Assembly: GCA_014058105.1 (NCBI GenBank)
Contig: JACGCM010002772.1
Span: forward strand, 62,001-126,000
Length of the DNA stretch: 64,000 bases
Reading direction: 5' to 3'
Source: Kingdonia uniflora
Lineage: Eukaryota; Streptophyta; Magnoliopsida; Ranunculales; Circaeasteraceae
Positions within the stretch are counted from its first letter, which is position 1. Each line of letters starts with the position of its first letter. The translations under genes were made by a program, and so were the position numbers. Shown in pieces: positions 46,045 through 58,337 of this stretch. Under the pieces are notes generated by a model, which made no database searches, was not told where the DNA came from, and saw only the letters and a program-made list of their open reading frames with translations.

Positions 46045-49000
46045 ATGAGTGTAGGAAGGTCAGGAAAAGATATGGAAATTGGAGGGAGAAATATGTTAAA
46101 AAATAAGGGGAGTTGCAATGATGGAAATGTAGTTTTATTGAAAAGGTAGAAGACGTCAGACATGAAGAGTGGAAAGGACGCATCAGTTCTGAAATCATGG
46201 ACAGTTTGTACAAGGTGCAATAAATGCCAGCAGCTGGAGAGAAATAAGATAAATAGTGCTTCTTCGTCTCCAATCAAACGTTTTTCAACTTCTAAAAATT
46301 TGGAGAGCATAGAGAGAGAGAGAGATGAAAAATTAGGGGATTTGATAAGGATTTATCCGAAGGGGATCAACAGTTGAAGAGGGCAAAAGAAACTGAATCT
46401 CGTAGGTGGCTATACAGCAGCATCGTGAGGGAAAGGCTTAGCGCTACTGCAGATTCTCATTCGGAGACTTAAGGTTAGTAGAAATTTATGCAACATATGT
46501 TACCGTATATGCTGAATAAGTTAAAGATATATGTTGTACGTAAATGATTGATATATATATATATATATAGATGAAAGAATGATAGATACCTTAGCCTGTA
46601 TGTAGGCAGAGCGTGAGAAGCTTTTGTGTAGGGTCGAAAACGTGCCTGTAAAAATTATTGCTGAGATGGGTAGCTCATCTATTAACGAGGTATCAACCTC
46701 TGGTCGGACGAATGAGTCTGATAGTGAGGGGGAAGTAGGATTGGAACAATTCCTGGGTTTTCCTAGCCAATTGATATCTTATCCTCATGGTTCTGATGCC
46801 TTTAGAGAGTTTTGTAAAGCTAAGGCGGTTGTAGGAGGGAAGTGGGGAAATTATGAAGATTATGTTGGTAGGCAGTTTAGAGGTTGTACGTTAGCGGATG
46901 GGGAAGAGTACTTTTATCTGCTGGCTGATTTGGAAGTGGAGAAATGAGATAGGGATATAGATGAATCGATCTCGTTAGAATACTTCGATGGGGATGTTCA
47001 AAGTGACCTCTCGGAGAGTTTTTTGTGTTACCTATCTCAATTAGAGTATGGGTTGAGTCTTCCCCATACCAATTTGGCGAAGGGGATTATGAATACAATT
47101 TGGGCATGTCCTGTTCAATTGAACGAGAATATTTGGGTGGTAATAACCGTGTGCAATCATTTGAATGAAAAGTGGGAAAAGGAAGGAAAAATGAGGAGGA
47201 TAACCCCAAAGGACGTCTTACAGTTTTATGAGGTGAAGAATTATAAGGCTAGTGGAGGGTCATATTTTTGTGCGAGCGCAACTCGGCGTCGCTTCTTCGA
47301 TCTGAACTCAGCAGGTCGAACCTGGAATGACAATGTCATATGGGTGAAGGGTAATTGTCTTCAAAGAGATGATGAAGAACCTTTGGACCTTCCGTTTAGA
47401 TCTGTAAAACAAAGTAAGTACAACCATGCATAGATAGATTTATTGTTATATGTCACTGATAACTGTAGTTGATAATAAAAATGTTGTGCATTGCAAGCGT
47501 AAAATCTAAAGTGGAGAGGAAAGAGTCTCTTTTGGACGAAGTTGCTGAGGAGGAGACTAAGCTCGAGTGTTTGCTGGAGGGACTCGGCCTGAGTAGAAAG
47601 AAGAGGGTTGATAGCAGGTCAAAAAAGGTCTGAAAAGCTCAGTCGATCAGGTCGATGTGGGTGCTGACGAAGGGAAGTGACAAGTGAGTGGTGGAGAGGT
47701 TCGAACCAGCTTGTCCAAGACTCCTGGAGGAGGCAGTTCTGTTCAGTGAAATCCCATTACGTCGAGAAAAATAGCTCAAAAATATCTTAAAAATGGATGC
47801 TAAAGGCTTTGTCGGCCTTTGGTACCACTGGAAGTGGTGAGGTCACAAAAGAGATAATAAAGAGAGTCGAACCCTCAGGGGAGTCAGGGGAGAAGGTCGC
47901 TGAGGGGTGATCTGTTATGGTGGATGACCTCAAAGAGGTCGAGAGGAATGGGCTAGGTTGGCAGTTCTCCATGGAGAGGAAGATACAAGCAAGATGGTAA
48001 GTTTATATTATAGGAAAGAGTTGTTTAATGCGTTTCAAGCTAATCGCTGAGATTGATTTAATTTTTGTAGGTTGCACATCTTGTTAAGGGGATTTGGCTC
48101 AGCATAGAGGAAGAAAAATCCAAGCTGAAGAAAGCGAATATCGAGCTGGAAAGGGAATTAGCTCGATCCAGGACTGATGTTCTGAAGGAAGTTAGGCAGC
48201 TGAAGGCTTCTCATGCTGTGGCGATTGGTCAGCTACAGGGGGAGACGAGGGCCAATCTATACGAGATGGTTGAGGAACGTGGCAGACTGAGGCGTCACTT
48301 GATGCTGAAGGGCTATTCTGAGGAGGAGGTGAATGCCATTAAGGCGGACACCTATGTTGAGGAGGAAGATGAGGAGGAAGCGGAAGTGGTGGGGATCGTG
48401 GATGGTCTAGATGGTATCTCCCATCAGACGGTGCTCGAAAACCAAGGGGATGACGTCAAACTCCCAGTGGGTGATAGTGAGAAGGTAGGGTAGAAATGTG
48501 TGTTTGTATAAATATTTGAAAGTTTTTGAATTGTATGTGAGGAAGAAACTTTTGTAGGTTGACTTTTCTTTAAAAACCTTTTGTAGGCACTTAGAGAAAT
48601 GAGTCTTAGAATAAAAGATCTAGAGTCCGGACTTTCCAGGGAAAGATAGACCACTCTGCGCAAGCGGAGCTACATGTTAGATCGGAATAGGTCTTAAAAC
48701 TTGTATGTTAAACCAATGTTAAGTTAGTAAGTAAATAGAATATAAATGCAGATATTACTAGTAGGCTGTATGGTAAAAATCCAGCGCTATTTATATAAAG
48801 AAGCATATCAAAACTATGTACCTTATACTCTGCCAGAAACTTCATAAAGCGTTTATCTGATAATGCACTAAAGTGGTAAAGATGAAGAATCAGATATCAT
48901 ATAGAATCTTTTTGAAATGAAGTATGTATATATTCAAATGTTTTCCTGAACCGTACTGTACTAAAAATTACTATATTCCCCAGGTCAAATTAGATTCATC

Positions 49001-50367
49001 TCGCTCTCGTGAGGATAGCGTACTCAAGTATAATCTGGAATTTGTAGAGCAGTTCGAAAGGATGAGGGAGGCGAGCGAGAATAGAAAAGATCAATATGTA
49101 AAGGCACATTTTAAACTTGTGGAAGTGACCCAAGCCATTTCCGACCTTACTCTTCCATTCGAAGTGAAAGATACCAAAATAGGTAAGGGGTTAAAAGAGC
49201 TAGCGGGGGTAACAAAATGCGCCGAGAGGCTTCAAAGTTGGGTTGACGCATTGGCGGTTAAGGGTAAGCAGGCTGACATGGCTCAATACTGTATTCAGGC
49301 ATTAGAAAAATCGGAGGGATGATCTCGATCTGATCTTCAGAATTGTTGGAACGAGCTGGAGCGAATGAGACAAGAAATTGTTGAAAAAGACAATGAGCTA
49401 AGGGTAGCTCAAGAAAATCTATCAGCATCGGAGGTCGCAGCTGAACACTTGTAAATAGCCTTACCCGCTAAGGATATGGAGTTCTGGGAAATGTAATAAA
49501 GGTGTAACGATTTAAATGAGAGGGTTGCACGACTTAAGACCGAGCTGGCAAAGGCCATCGCGCGTGCCAAGAAAGCCGAGGCCAGAGAACGTTCCGAGGG
49601 AAGTAGAAATGATGTTAAGGCTCCTCTGGCTTGAGGGGATGCAGTTAGTCTCTCAGGTTGAATTAGAGAGCTAGAGAGTAATGTATCTCGTATTCAGAGG
49701 CATGTTTAGAGAGGAAATGCAAACTTGAGGGAATGCCAACAGAAAATAGATGCTGCTCTTATCAGAAAGAAAGTTTTGGGAGGAGAAATTAAAGCAAAGG
49801 AATTGTTGATGAAGAGGAAAGAGGAATTATTGAAAGATATATCGAATAGGGAAGAGTTGAACGCAGAAATCAATAAAATTCATGCCCGTATAGTAGACTT
49901 AGAAGCCATGATCCTGGCTGAATAAGCTAAATATATATAAAAAATTGGAAGAGAATGCAATTTACCATGTTCAGGTCGATGCGGAAATGTGTAAACAAAA
50001 GAATTCGTATGCTAAGTTAGAGTCACCCCTCGAGAAGGTGAGAGAAAAATTTATAATAATGGTCATACCTGATGCGTCACGGTTAGACCTGTTAAAGTCA
50101 ATTGTTACATATTTTGCAGTGAAAGTAAAAAGACTTGAGTCAAAACGAGATACCCTGTTCAAAAGACTGTCAGATAAGGGATGCATTTAAGGCGTTAACA
50201 TAGATCGAGAGAACTGTCTGGGTATCCTGGAAATCTATTTGGGCCCTTGAACTGCTGACCTGATAGAGATGGATAGAGTCGCTGTAATTCGTGAACTGAA
50301 AGTTAGACCTCTTGGCAAAGGGAGAAGCACTGCTGACACACCATCAGCTGAAAAGAATCCCTTGTAA
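46045..50367 (+). pseudogene. Antisense gene B of C2, six-exon model
   Basis: Exons by alignment with C1 and splice signals: 46045-46473, 46595-47413, about 47498-47996, 48071-48484, about 48587-48667 and 48984-50367. Exon 1 carries CNDGNVVLLKR and ADSHSET. Exon 2 has FREFCKAKAVVGGKW, LSQLEYGLSLPHTNLAKG and FFDLNSAGRTWNDNVIWVKG with one stop at about 46945. Exon 3 starts KVERKESLLDEVAEEETKLE. Exon 4 is a coiled coil ending LKGYSEEEVNAIKAD and an acidic run. Exon 6 is a long coiled coil with several stops, ending near RLESKRDTLFKRL. It is more decayed than the C1 copy, but exon order and content are the same. Confidence 0.7.
46550..46570. repeat. TA microsatellite in gene B intron 1 (C2)
   Basis: About ten TA dinucleotides just before exon 2. 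Confidence 0.85.
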
Positions 50368-50404
50368 TATGAATTTGACATAAAAAATAAATAGTATCTG
50401 TCGC

Positions 50405-51045
50405 AGACGCATTAAAATGGATGAAAGCTAGAATGATCGTTGCCTTATCTTGTGTCTGGTGGGATCTTTGATATAAAGCAAATTTTTACATTCATTTCAA
50501 TCAAAGAAATGGGATGAGTTAAACCAAGTTGAAACTTGATTTGAATTATAGAAATGTTGCACACATATTGAAAGAGATTAAGGCTAATATTACCTTTGCC
50601 TTATCTTATGCCTGGTAGAGTCAATGATGTAAAACAAGTTTCTACATTTGCTACAATTGCAGAGATTTAGTAGAGTTAGCCAAACCAAGTGATATTCTTG
50701 ATCCACCCGTTATAAATGACCCAAACAAGTTAAAGTAGATGAAGGTTAGTATTACCTTCGACCTATCTTTTCTTTGGTAGAGTCTTTGATATGAAACAAG
50801 TTGTTACACTTGCTACAATCGCAGAGATTTAGTTGAGTCCGCCAAACCAAGTGATATCCTTAATCCAACCATTATAAATGGCCCAAACAAGTTGAAGTAG
50901 ATGAAGGTTAGTATCACCTACGACCTATCTTTTGTTTGGTAAAGTCTTTGATATGAAATAAGTTGCTACACTTGCTACTATCGCTGAGATTTTACAGAAG
51001 AAGCCAAATCAAGTGATATCCTTGATCTAACTTGGATAAGATCGA
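50405..51045 (-). repeat. Tandem repeats of about 160 bp in C2
   Basis: Four units are marked by GCCTTATCTT / GACCTATCTT at about 50440, 50596, 50757 and 50919, with shared GGTAGAGTC, ACACTTGCTACAAT, GAGATTTAG and CCAA.CAAGTGATAT. The position equals that of the 155 bp array in C1, but the unit sequence is mostly different; only a TAATACTA.CC motif looks shared. Confidence 0.88.
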
Positions 51046-51226
51046 TTGTAAGCTAGTATTATCTATGTTTTAATTTATTGAATGTGGTTTGAATTTCGTG
51101 AGGAGAATGATATTTTAAAAGAAAACTTTCATTGATAAGTTCAAAATTTATATTGGATGGAGATAAGAATCTCACTTTTGGAATTGAAAAACAAAAGCGA
51201 GAAATAGAAATGGAGTAGTAAGACGC
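51046..51226. other. Spacer between tandem repeats and pol of C2
   Basis: Short non-coding link without a recognised feature. Confidence 0.4.
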
Positions 51227-52300
51227 TTAACGATAGTACCATTTCAGTCGCCTAGTATTCAAAGGATTGGTAAAGGAGATTCCCTCTTCTGTCATGAGGT
51301 AGTATGATCACAGGCCTGAGAGACCTATGATAATATATGGGGCCTCCAAATTGCCAGCTAATTTTCCAGCGTGAGGCTCTTTGCGATGTTGAGGAATTTA
51401 TCTGAGGACGAGATCTTTAATTTGGAAAGTACGACTCCTGACTCAGTTATTATACGATCTGGCAAGCATATGATAATATCGACCTAGGTTAGCGATGGCA
51501 TATTCCCTGGTCTCATCTATCATATTGAGGTTGTAAGCCAATTCGAACTTATTTTTCTCGTTAGTCAGCTCGTGATCCCGAACTGGATGATGATATTCAG
51601 AAGGAATAACGGCCTCAGTGCCATAAGCAAGGAGGAATGGGGTATACCCAGTAGATTGCCGGAGAGTGGTTCGATATGCCCATATGACATGAGGCAGTTC
51701 GCGAGCCCAATTCTCTTTATTCTGTAAGTGAAGCCGCTTTTTGAGTCCATCCACGATGGTTTTGTTGGTGATTTTGGCTTGGCCGTTTCCTTGAGGGTAG
51801 TATGGATTTGATGGTGAGTGAATGATATTATGGTAGTTTAGGAAGGTTACAATTTTATCTCCCACAAGTTGAAGCCCGTTATCGATACGAATTAGGTGGG
51901 AGTACCCAAACTAAGTGATTATGTGGCTCCAGATAAAAGATATGACATCTTCTTCTCTGGTTTGGCACAGTAGAATTGCTTATGCCTATTTTATAAAGTA
52001 ATCGGTAGCTGCGAGTAGGTGGCAGCGGTTACCTAGAGAATTTAGGAATTCGCCAATGAGACCTAGTGCCCATCTTTTGAATGGCTAGAAAACTTTGCTT
52101 GTATGGAGTTCGAATGCAGGGATGCGTATCATATGTCCATGTCTCTAGAAGGTGTCGCATCTGCAGGAGTACTCTTTTGCTTGCTTTCACATGCCAGGCC
52201 AGAATACTTCTTGAGTGATAGCTCTGCTTGCTAATGATCTACCTACGGCATGGGAGCCATAAGTTCCTTAATGTAATTCACGAAGCAGTTCGTCTGCTTT
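51227..52300 (-). pseudogene. pol: Integrase of C2
   Basis: The frame ends at TAA 51227-51229. The open part 51443-51865 has NPYYPQGNGQAKITNKTIVDG, VIWAYRTT and GTEAVIPSEYHHP. Two catalytic residues are changed relative to C1: the first Asp (WALDLVG in C1) is Gly in ALGLIGEF, and the Glu (AEITNK) is Lys in AKITNK. The second Asp is kept (RIDNG). Several stops lie upstream. Inactive. Confidence 0.87.
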
Positions 52301-52439
52301 TGATTTGGAGATGTACTTGAGGTAAGGCTCTATGACGCAAAGGCGGTATAGCATACCATTTTGAGTAATTTAACGCTTTGAGTTGTTGATCAGCTGTTGG
52401 CGCTCTTTTGGATTTGATGGGAGTGGTCCGTTGCGATTG

Positions 52440-53010
52440 TTGTCAACACTGAGGTAGGCTAAGAAAGACTTTCGTCAATCGTCGTCTCCCCTTTTATCGC
52501 CCCCAGTGTTGATCGTGCATTCAGAAATACGATCAATGCTAGGGGATGGAATGATTTCGATCTGGAGATATCGAGCTTCTGTACCCAAAACCCCGGCTAG
52601 ATATACCAAGGAATCGACGTGTCTATTTTTACCTCGAGGAAGATAATTGAGAGTTTCTTTTATGAACTTACTCATCCTATCCGCAATGAGGGCTGCGTAT
52701 TCGACCATCTTTCCATTCTTCTTGTATTACTCTGAGTAGTGGTAAATAATGAGTAGTGAATCTGTGTAAACTGTAAGTTCGGGGACATCAAGCTCAAGTG
52801 CGAGGTTGAGTCCGTGAATGAGAGCTTCATACTCGGTGACATTATTTGAGGCTTCAAAATCTAAGCGGATTGATTTCTTAATTCTGTCATTAGAAGGAGT
52901 AATCAAAACAATTCTGATTTCTGACCCTGCGGGTCCTGCTGATCCATCTATGAGAAGCCTGCACCCTGATGTAGTGATCCATTTAGCTCATTCATCGAAT
53001 GGCTTAGGGG
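52440..53010 (-). pseudogene. Second (archaeal-type) RNase H of C2
   Basis: LIDGSAGPAGS with the first Asp, EYEALIHGL with the Glu, VYTDSLL with the second Asp and NRHVDSLVYLAGVLG with the last. It aligns with 12830-13300 of C1. One stop near 52730 separates the parts. Confidence 0.83.
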
Positions 53011-53049
53011 TAGATTCTCTAGTGTGTCTTCGGTAAGGTCCGAGTCGTG

Positions 53050-54330
53050 CTCCTCCCACTTCGGTAAGGTTCGAGTCGTGCTCCTCCCACTCGGGATCCT
53101 CCACTGGAAAATCTGCGAGAAAATTAACAACGGCCTAACCTTTTTCGAAATGACATTGTTCGAACTTGATATCATGCTCTCCCAAACTGACTGACCACTG
53201 TTGTATTCTTCTTGATTTCTCTTTCTTTGAAGTAGTGCTTGAGTTTCTGCGAAGTGCAAACAAGGGTGAGAAGAAGTTTCTCAATTTTAGAATACCTTGT
53301 TTCTGCGGGTGTGAGGGTTTTGCTGATGAAGAAGATTGGTTTCTCTATTTTCATTTCCAGGCGAATGAGAACCGAGCTGAGGGAAGTATCTGTGACTGCT
53401 TGGTAGATTATCAGTTCCTCATTACCTACTGGGGTGCTTATTATGGGGGACCTCCCCAAATAGATTTTGAGATCCTAAAAAGTTGTTTTGCATTTTGGAG
53501 TCCATGTGACTTCTACAGTTGGGTGAACCTTTCCTCGTTTGGTACATTCGCAGAGTAACAGGAATAGCCAACGGCAGTGGTCTAAAGATTTAGAGACAAA
53601 ATGGTTGATAGCAGCAATTTTGCTGGCAAGTTTCTGAACATATTTTGTTATTTTTGGAAATGGCATGTCGAGGAGAGCCCGAATTTGATCCGGATCGGCC
53701 ACAATCCCTTTTTTACTGATGAGGTGGCCTAGAAAGCGGTCAGAATGTACCCCGAATTAACATTTATCAGGGTTGAGACGCATTCTGTAAAATCGAAGGA
53801 TATTAAATATAGTGTTGAGATCTGAGATATGATCATCTGACTGTATGGTTTTGCATAAGAGATCATCGATGTAGACTTCAATAATTTTCCCTAAGTGTGC
53901 CTTAAACATTGTAGTCATCAATCATTGATATGTGGCACCTGCATTTTTGAGCCCGAAGGGCATGACTTTGCAACAATAAAGACCTATTTCAGTGATGAAA
54001 GTTGTCTTCTCTTGATCTTCTTCCAAAATAAAAACTTGATTATATCCTAAAGTAGCATCCATTATAGATAGGAGATCATGGCATGCTGTGGAATCGAGGA
54101 TCTGATAAATGTTGGGAAGGGACAAACTGTCCTTTAGAGTATGTTTGTTCAGATCTGTGAAATCTACGCAAACTCAAAATTTTCTGCTCTTCTTTGGGAC
54201 AGCGACAATGTTGGATATTCAGTTTGGATACTTGGTTTCCCGAATGAATCCCACTTTGAAAAAAATTTCAATCTCGGTGTTAACTTCATCTCATAGACGA
54301 GGTAAAAGTTGTCGTTATTTATGTTTGACC
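53050..54330 (-). pseudogene. pol: Reverse transcriptase and first RNase H of C2
   Basis: Blocks in order: QILDSTACHDLLSIMDATLGYNQ, KVMPFGLKNAGATYQ, the catalytic YIDDLL near 53860, FLGHLISKKGIVADPDQI and PVGNEELIIYQAVTDTSLSS, then ISKTLTPAETRYSKIEK. A small GGTAAGGT..CGAGTCGTGCTCC duplication lies at 53030-53090. Stops and frameshifts are frequent, but the polymerase motif is intact. Confidence 0.85.
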
Positions 54331-55120
54331 GCTGTGGCGTTTATATTGATGGCTAACTTGTGACAATCCATTGTCGGATTGACCCCGGGCATTTCATCAA
54401 AAGACCATGCAAAAACATCTCGGTTGAGTTGCAAGAACTGAATGAAAGCGTCTTTTTCAAATTCAACCAGCTTAGTTCTGATGAAAGTATCTCTGCTAGG
54501 TCCATCAATGTTAATATATTTTGTGGGCTCCTTTATAGGTGGTTGATTGTTGAGGTGATCAACTTTCTGTAATTGCTATGCGGCCAATCTGCCTGAAGTA
54601 TCTAGAATGGCAGAGACAGTATTTTCACAAGCTCGAGAGAGTTTTTGACTACCTTTGATCTCATAAATACCATTGTCGTGTCTAAATCGGTGTGCTTGAT
54701 AATTGGTGGAAGCGATTGCTTCCATATTGTGTAACCAACAACGGCCTATAATCCCAAGATAGCGAGATTTGGCATTAATGACATAAAAAACGACATCGAT
54801 GGTGGTTGGTCCTATGGTAATAGATAAGATGATCTTGCCTACTCATTCCTCCCTAGAGCCATTGAATCCACTGATATCGGTATCGTTCTGAATAACTTGG
54901 TTGGTCAAACCCATCTGGTCGATCGTACTCTAAAAAAGAATTTCAATACCGCTTCCCGTATCGATCATCATTGTGTGCATGAAAAATTTCTTCATCTTGA
55001 GCATTATGACTAATGCATCATGATGTGGAAACTTGACATGGCTAGTATCGCAATCTTCAAAGGAGATTCTGAGTCGGAGATTGCTCGACTCAAAAAGAAG
55101 CTTGGCTTCTTTGTCTTGAG
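54331..55120 (-). pseudogene. pol: Protease region of C2 pol
   Basis: The active site is IDTGSGIEILF, intact, followed by TAG. Downstream are DISGFNGSREE and FYVINAKSRYLGIIGR, as in C1. This copy keeps the catalytic triad that C1 has lost. Confidence 0.82.
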
Positions 55121-56861
55121 GTGTAAGATTGCAGCATTCCGATAGCCTCTTGCATTTTGATCTGCTGGAATTGCTGATCTGATTAATTTTGATCATGTTG
55201 CTGAGGTGCATATAGTAGAGATGCTTCTCCTCAGCTCTATCATTGACCTGAACAACTTTAAGCTCCTTCTTATAATTGTCATCTTTGTATGACTTCAGAT
55301 CGACAATGTATTCGAGCATCCATCCCTCCTTAAAGATGTATTCGAGCAACCATTTTAGAGCATATCAATTGTCAGTAATATGATGATTTACCTTATGATG
55401 TAGGCAGAATGGTTGATTATTGATGGGATCCAGTGGTTGAGAGACACAGTAGAGTGGATCATTCAATAGCAGTGGAAAAATTGTAGAGATTCGGACGTTC
55501 AATTTTGGGAGGATGGGTTTGTTCTGTGGGCCACTTTTTTGAAGGTATCCAGTGTTCCCCTTGGTGTGTTTATGTTCTCCTTGTTCCGCCTTGGGTTCGC
55601 TGGCTCGATCTGTAGATGGGATTTTGGTGGAGAGGATGGATTTTGTAGACTTTTGTTGCTCAGATATCATCCCCTCCAAGTCGACATAACCGTTGACTTT
55701 GGTGATCATCTCCTCTAATATCGCAGGTTTGTTAAGGAAGAAGTATTCTTTGGCCTTGCAGTCGAGCCGGAAGGCATTGGTGAAAGCGGTAACAGCTATT
55801 TTTTGGTCGAGGTTATCTACTTTTCTTGGGAGCTCTAAGAATTTCTTCAAGAAGTCTTCGATTATTTCTCCATGTGACTGCTTAAGACCGATAAGAGAAT
55901 ACAAGCTCTCCTCTTTGTCTTTATTGTGAGCATACGTCTTGATAAACTGCTTCTGTAATTGATTAAAAATGTATATGGATTCCTCAGGAAGAGAACGGAA
56001 CCATCGGAGTGGTTCCTTTTGTAGACTTGTGGTGAACAGATGGCAGAGGATGTGTTTGAAATTGGAGTACAGCCCCAATGAATCACGGTACTGCTGAATA
56101 TGTTCCTTCGGGTTAGTACCTTTGTACTTGTGAATTTTGGAAGTATGAAACCTTTTGGTATCTCTATATCGAATAGTTCTTTGGCAATCAGACTTCCTTG
56201 TAACTTCGTGGTATCGCCGGTAGTACCCAAAACTTGTGCCTCGATCAACTCCTTAATCTGTTGGCCCATGTGTTCTTTTGTGACAAAACGTCGTACTGGT
56301 AAAATCTTTAGATGTGCTGGCTAGGGATGATGAGTTCCCGTACCTTCACTCAAGCGGTCTTATGCCGGAACTTGATGCAGAGGTCGCTGATCATCCTCCT
56401 AACGAATAGAATTTTGGTAGCCTCGACTGACTTCTGATTGAACTTCCCCATCCCCCCCCATCCCAAATGGATGGAGGGCTGCAGTCCGTGCGGTAGATTC
56501 CTGGAAATGGCTTTACTGGTGACTCCCCGAGGTCCTAATCTTTCCCTTGGTAAAATACAGGAGGTTTCTGGAAGTTGATCGTGACCTATGGCTGGAGGAG
56601 CTTGCTGAGAATTTTACAGAGCCTCGAGGGCAGTCTGTATTATTGTCATCTGGTCTTTGTGCCGTTTGAGCACTGTCAAACGAGCTTGTCGTTCTATATT
56701 GAGCTCTTTTTCCAAGAGCTCTCGATCCTTTGTTAACTAAATTCGAGTTCAGAGCGTTTCTCTGTTTTGGCATGGAGATTCGCCCGTAACTCTGTGAGTT
56801 TTCCCAGATCCACAGAATTTTTTAGCTGAGTTCCTACGACCGGTCGTCTGGAAGAAACCAT
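55121..56861 (-). pseudogene. gag: gag pseudogene of C2
   Basis: The start at 56861 (MVSSRRPVVGTQLKN) aligns with A. The capsid domain is in 55365-56270 across two frames (KLQGSLIAKELFDIEIPKGF; LFTTSLQKEPLRWFRSLPEES; YSLIGLKQSHGE). The nucleocapsid part has FCLHHKVNHHITDN. At least two frameshifts and several stops. Confidence 0.8.
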
Positions 56862-56913
56862 AATTGAAAGTTGCAGTGAAAGACTGCCTTAGGATACTGT
56901 GAAAATGCAATCT

Positions 56914-56931
56914 TTCCCACAGATGGCTCCA
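56914..56931 (-). other. Primer-binding site of C2
   Basis: In element orientation TGGAGCCATCTGTGGGAA, two or three changes from the C1 site. It borders the LTR at 56934. Confidence 0.7.
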
Positions 56932-56933
56932 AA

Positions 56934-57485
56934 TGTAATGGCCAAATTCTATGAACATGAAACAGCTTGGAATTTGCCATCACACCAATGAGCCTGTAAT
57001 AATATTCTACTGGAAAATAAGAATTAAAACTGGTGGTTTTAGCGTGGAAAACCTTTGAATAGGTAAAAACCACGACCTCGTATGGAGGATTTTTGTGAAA
57101 GTCTTTTTATTGCTTGAGGCGGATATCTTTATTACAAGTGATCTCTAAATATATAAATACTTTAAATCTCATAAATAAGAAGTTTGTGTAAAATTTTTGG
57201 TCCCTATCTCTTCTGGAACTTTCCCTTTATATAGGCCTTCCCCACAGCTCTTCATTGTGCTAGAGCACGTTTTCTGAATAATGTGGTTTGTGGCTGTTGA
57301 CTGAATAACTAATGAGTTCGTGGGAGACAGGTCTCTTTGACTGAGTAATGGTTTCTGGGTTTAGCTCAGTCTACATTCTTGAGCTGTTCATGGGGTTGGT
57401 TGTTAAAAATGCGTAAGCCTAAGATGGAGATAATTCGAACTGGGTGAGCTTGATTTTGAATGAGATCGAGGGATAAGTCCCTACA
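56934..57485 (-). repeat. 5' LTR of C2
   Basis: 552 bp, starting TGTAGGGACTTATCCC and ending GGCCATTACA in element orientation, so its outer end equals that of the C1 LTR. Minus-strand TATATAAAG at 57225-57233. Confidence 0.92.
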
Positions 57486-57490
57486 ATACC

Positions 57491-58337
57491 CATTAATACC
57501 TCCCTAAAATCTTTCCCCCTAATAAATGTATAATATTTTCTCCTAATTTTCATCAATCATGGTAATTGTTACAAATAATATGCTCCTATTCTTCATACTC
57601 ATATCCATATTTATAATCCACATTTCGTCTTCTATTTTCCCATTTTGTCATCCATATTTATAAGCTCCTAAAGGTAAAAATTTATCATTTCTCAATCTGT
57701 CTCTTTTGAATTGTACTCCTGGTTCTCTCCTCTGCCATCATTTTACTGTTGATTCCTCATTGGATACAACCTAATTTTGCATCCTAAATTTGCAGGCTTT
57801 ATCATTGACATTGAAATCCAAAATTCAAAAAAGGTTTGTACTTTCTCCTCACACTTAGATTCCTATAAATATGCTTCTTCTGTGATCACATTATGATTAT
57901 TCTTTTTCTTTTTTACTTTTGTTTGAATTTTGTTATCCACCAATTATTATGTGGAGCATTTTATGTATATAGCCGCATTAATCAACGAATATATTGAAGT
58001 CTTTCAGGTAAGCCAAAAGCAAGATGTTTACATGCACAAGTGATTGATTGGAACCGGTGTATCTTCTTAATTGTGAATGTGTATCTATCATTACGATTCT
58101 CCTTAGTTATTTGATGAACATATTTTAGATTGGGAAATTATATATTATTTTTTCAACTAATTAGTTTGAAGTTTGAAGTTTGTATAGAATGAGCTATCGT
58201 ACATCAATTATTAGAAATAAGCATTCTTTTGGTATACTACTTTTGTTAATTCCCAAGTATAAATATATGTGTTATTGTTATTTTAAATTGGTTCTAACAT
58301 TATTTGCCCTTTACCATAATTTGCAACCTCGATTACC
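57491..58337. other. Upstream region of RPA-like gene 2
   Basis: AT-rich sequence with no clear ORF. It may contain the 5' untranslated region of RPA-like gene 2. Confidence 0.4.

Larger units (their letters stand above)
43320..57485 (-). mobile_element. Tat-lineage Ty3/gypsy element C2, complete
   Basis: 14166 bp on the minus strand between perfect 5 bp target-site copies ATACC (43315-43319 and 57486-57490). Both LTRs are 552 bp and differ at about a tenth of positions by eye, so it is older than C1 if rates are equal. In element order: 5' LTR, primer-binding site, gag, protease, RT, RNase H, second RNase H, integrase, tandem repeats, antisense genes (plus strand 44191-50367), polypurine tract and 3' LTR. 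It is inserted between the two RPA-like genes. Confidence 0.93.
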
